7,772 bases of DNA, from positions 1-7,772 of the forward strand of contig CAKUWM010000130.1 of NCBI GenBank assembly GCA_934699305.1, given 5' to 3'. The DNA comes from an uncultured Saprospiraceae bacterium (lineage in GTDB: Bacteria > Bacteroidota > Bacteroidia > Chitinophagales > Saprospiraceae). Below the pieces are notes generated by a model. It saw only the letters and a program-made list of their open reading frames with translations. It was not told the DNA's origin and did not search any database. A program made the translations under genes and the position numbers. Shown here in pieces: positions 6,793 through 7,772 of this stretch (position 1 is the stretch's first letter; each line of letters begins with the position of its first letter).

Positions 6793-7098
6793 TTATACAA
6801 TTTCAAATTTTTCCAGTTCAATTTCAAATCTGACTTTGGCTTTTAATGCTGTGAATACTTTCATCATTGTAGCAATTGTCACGTTTCCTTTATTGTTTTC
6901 TAATTTAGAAATTTGAGCTCTTTGTACACCAACTAATTCTCCAAGTTGTTCTTGAGTTAAGTTTCTTTCTATTCTCAATTTTTTGATTTGCTCGGATAGT
7001 ATCTCAACCTTTAACTCCTGTTCATATTTGTCTCGTTTAGGTGTTCCTATTTTACCCAGAGTTTTATCTTTGAGTTCAGATAGCGATGTTGACTTCAT
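6793..7098 (-). CDS. higA: HigA-family antitoxin (XRE helix-turn-helix)
   Basis: A 101-residue antitoxin and transcription repressor, partner of the toxin encoded just upstream. The N-terminal arm (residues 1-30), with IGKIGTP...RDKYEQEL at 16-29, is the toxin-contacting segment common in Bacteroidota HigA proteins. The XRE domain covers about 33-92, with the helix-turn-helix at LTQEQLGELVGVQRAQISKLENN (47-69) followed by TIATMMKVFTALKAKV. The ATG shares one base with the toxin stop (TAATG, 7096-7100), so translation of the two is probably coupled. The order toxin then antitoxin is typical of higBA and opposite to the parDE pair at the left. The gene is intact and ends convergently with mutY, 211 bases away. 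Identification of the family is strong; whether it also controls other genes is unknown. Confidence 0.93.
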   Translation of the reverse strand: MKSTSLSELKDKTLGKIGTPKRDKYEQELKVEILSEQIKKLRIERNLTQEQLGELVGVQRAQISKLENNKGNVTIATMMKVFTALKAKVRFEIELEKFEIV

Positions 7099-7457
7099 TA
7101 CTTTTTATTTTTTATTTTTAAGTACTGTTCTTTTATTCTTGCAGCCCTATCGATTTCAGTTTTTGGCGTTTTATTCGTTTTTTTGTCAAATCCATGTGTA
7201 CAAAGAATTAATGTTTTCGGTTTTGATTCACTATCCCCAAATGCAAAAAACCTATAAAACTTCTCATTATCTCTTTCTCTAAATTCATATATTCCATGTT
7301 TTGTCTTCAGTTTTTCAAACCAAGATCCTTTTATTCCCGCTTCTGTTTTATCAAAGCACTTTAAGAATTTCTCTTGAATTTTTGGGTTGAGTTGAAAGTA
7401 ATATTCACGTGCTTCTTTTAATAATTCAACCTTTATTTCTCTCTTCAAGAGCCTCAT
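7098..7457 (-). CDS. higB: HigB-family toxin (RelE superfamily, phage Gp49-like)
   Basis: A 119-residue toxin. Its relatives cut mRNA at the ribosome and so stop translation until HigA binds them. Numbered from the ATG at 7457, the family features are FEKLKTKHGIYEFRER (47-62), the core strand EKFYRFFAF with R69, TLILCTHGFDKKTNKTP (82-98) and the C-terminal helix TEIDRAARIKEQYL (100-113). The reading frame extends one codon upstream to a TTG at 7460, but the ATG is preferred because the promoter -7 element ends at 7462 and transcription should begin at about 7457. The stop overlaps the higA start by one base. The gene is intact and rich in Lys and Glu. The family match (DUF891/HigB-like) is good; ribonuclease activity is inferred from the family. 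Confidence 0.9.
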   Translation of the reverse strand: MRLLKREIKVELLKEAREYYFQLNPKIQEKFLKCFDKTEAGIKGSWFEKLKTKHGIYEFRERDNEKFYRFFAFGDSESKPKTLILCTHGFDKKTNKTPKTEIDRAARIKEQYLKIKNKK

Positions 7458-7461
7458 CAAA

Positions 7462-7469
7462 CAAAGATA
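7462..7469 (-). promoter_or_regulatory. higBA -7 promoter element (leaderless geometry)
   Basis: On the - strand, TATCTTTG lies exactly four bases before the ATG at 7457, the same 8-mer and spacing as at mutY. Transcription should start on or next to the A of the ATG. No TTG is present at the -33 position. Confidence 0.6.
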
Positions 7470-7475
7470 ATATAT

Positions 7476-7492
7476 GTTTCTATAATTGGAAC
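7476..7492. promoter_or_regulatory. Candidate HigA operator (imperfect dyad)
   Basis: GTTTC at 7476-7480 and GGAAC at 7488-7492 flank a dyad centre at 7484; six of eight symmetric positions pair. It covers about -20 to -36 relative to the predicted start, a position suited to autorepression by the HigA dimer. The dyad is short and imperfect, so this is a guess from position. Confidence 0.3.
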
Positions 7493-7710
7493 TATTTGGT
7501 CGAGGTTTTTACTTATGTTTCATAGCAAGAAACGAAAGGATATCTGTAATAGGCCAATTGTGTCGGTCTATACGGCTACCATCCCGAATGCTAACGGGTG
7601 CATTTGGATTTTAAAGAAAGCCCGACTTATCGTGAATATTAAACAAGGTTAGATTGTATTATAATTGGTATAATCCCATATTCCGCACTTGAAATTGTTA
7701 TACGAATTGT

Positions 7711-7742
7711 AACAATAAAATAGACCAAACTATTTTATTGTT
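7711..7742. terminator. Perfect 13-bp hairpin, terminator-like
   Basis: AACAATAAAATAG at 7711-7723 pairs fully with CTATTTTATTGTT at 7730-7742 around a 6-base loop (ACCAAA). On + the right arm ends in GTTTTAC, a short T run. With only two G:C pairs it is AT-rich, as Bacteroidota terminators often are. No gene clearly reads into it from the left, so it may serve a gene beyond the window on the - strand or act in regulation. Confidence 0.5.
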
Positions 7743-7772
7743 TTACAATCGTAATACCGCTGATACTTTTAA

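Larger units (their letters stand above)
7470..7772. other. Right-end intergenic region
   Basis: No recognisable gene is seen. A 45-codon frame opens at ATG 7515 and closes at TAG 7650-7652 on +, without a -7 element or a family match. Bases 7583-7598 hold CCCG-N8-CGGG, and CCCGAATGCTA at 7583-7593 repeats exactly at 866-876. Several ATTGT/ACAAT words and two overlapping hairpins lie from 7694 to the end. Confidence 0.5.

Noticed and set aside
6983..7282. 99-codon open frame on + opposite higBA
   Set aside because: It is antisense to two well-supported genes, and its Phe/Ser/Leu-rich composition is the mirror of Lys/Glu-rich HigB and HigA.
1..7772. CRISPR array, tRNA, rRNA, insertion sequence or defence operon
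   Set aside because: No regularly spaced repeats, cloverleaf, transposase or nuclease/helicase genes were seen on either strand.

Overview
The window looks like a piece of a low-GC Bacteroidota chromosome. No Shine-Dalgarno-like site precedes any gene. Four starts carry a match to the Bacteroidota -7 promoter element TAnnTTTG (parD, nrdJ, mutY, higB). The protein set also fits that phylum: a class II ribonucleotide reductase of about 850 residues, a MutY with a Bacteroidota-like C-terminal domain, and an XRE antitoxin carrying the IGKIGTP...RDKYE N-terminus. I cannot place it more precisely.

Layout from left to right. Bases 1-241 are non-coding, with a clear promoter and operator-like dyad for the next genes. 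Bases 242-783 (+) hold a complete parDE toxin-antitoxin pair with a 4-base overlap. Bases 784-914 are a convergent gap with repeats and hairpins. Bases 915-2453 (-) encode an ArnT/PMT-type (GT39/GT83-like) membrane glycosyltransferase, and 2495-5050 (-) encode adenosylcobalamin-dependent ribonucleotide reductase NrdJ. The two genes are 41 bases apart with no visible promoter between them, so they are probably co-transcribed. Bases 5051-5489 are a very AT-rich divergent promoter region. Bases 5490-6581 (+) encode MutY adenine glycosylase. Bases 6582-6792 are a convergent gap with an imperfect hairpin. Bases 6793-7457 (-) hold a complete higBA toxin-antitoxin pair, toxin gene first. Bases 7458-7772 carry its promoter, then non-coding sequence ending in a 13-bp terminator-like hairpin.

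Functionally, the centre is DNA-metabolism housekeeping: NrdJ makes deoxyribonucleotides and MutY repairs 8-oxoG:A mispairs. A membrane sugar transferase is attached to the nrdJ transcript. Two intact type II toxin-antitoxin modules of different families bracket this core, and both look autoregulated. I found no convincing undescribed multi-gene system. The points most worth a second look are the shared TATCTTTG-N4-ATG geometry at mutY and higB (predicted leaderless mRNAs), the operator-like palindromes in the parDE, nrdJ and higBA promoters, the mutually exclusive hairpins near the right end, and short sequence similarities between intergenic regions outside the two toxin-antitoxin modules.
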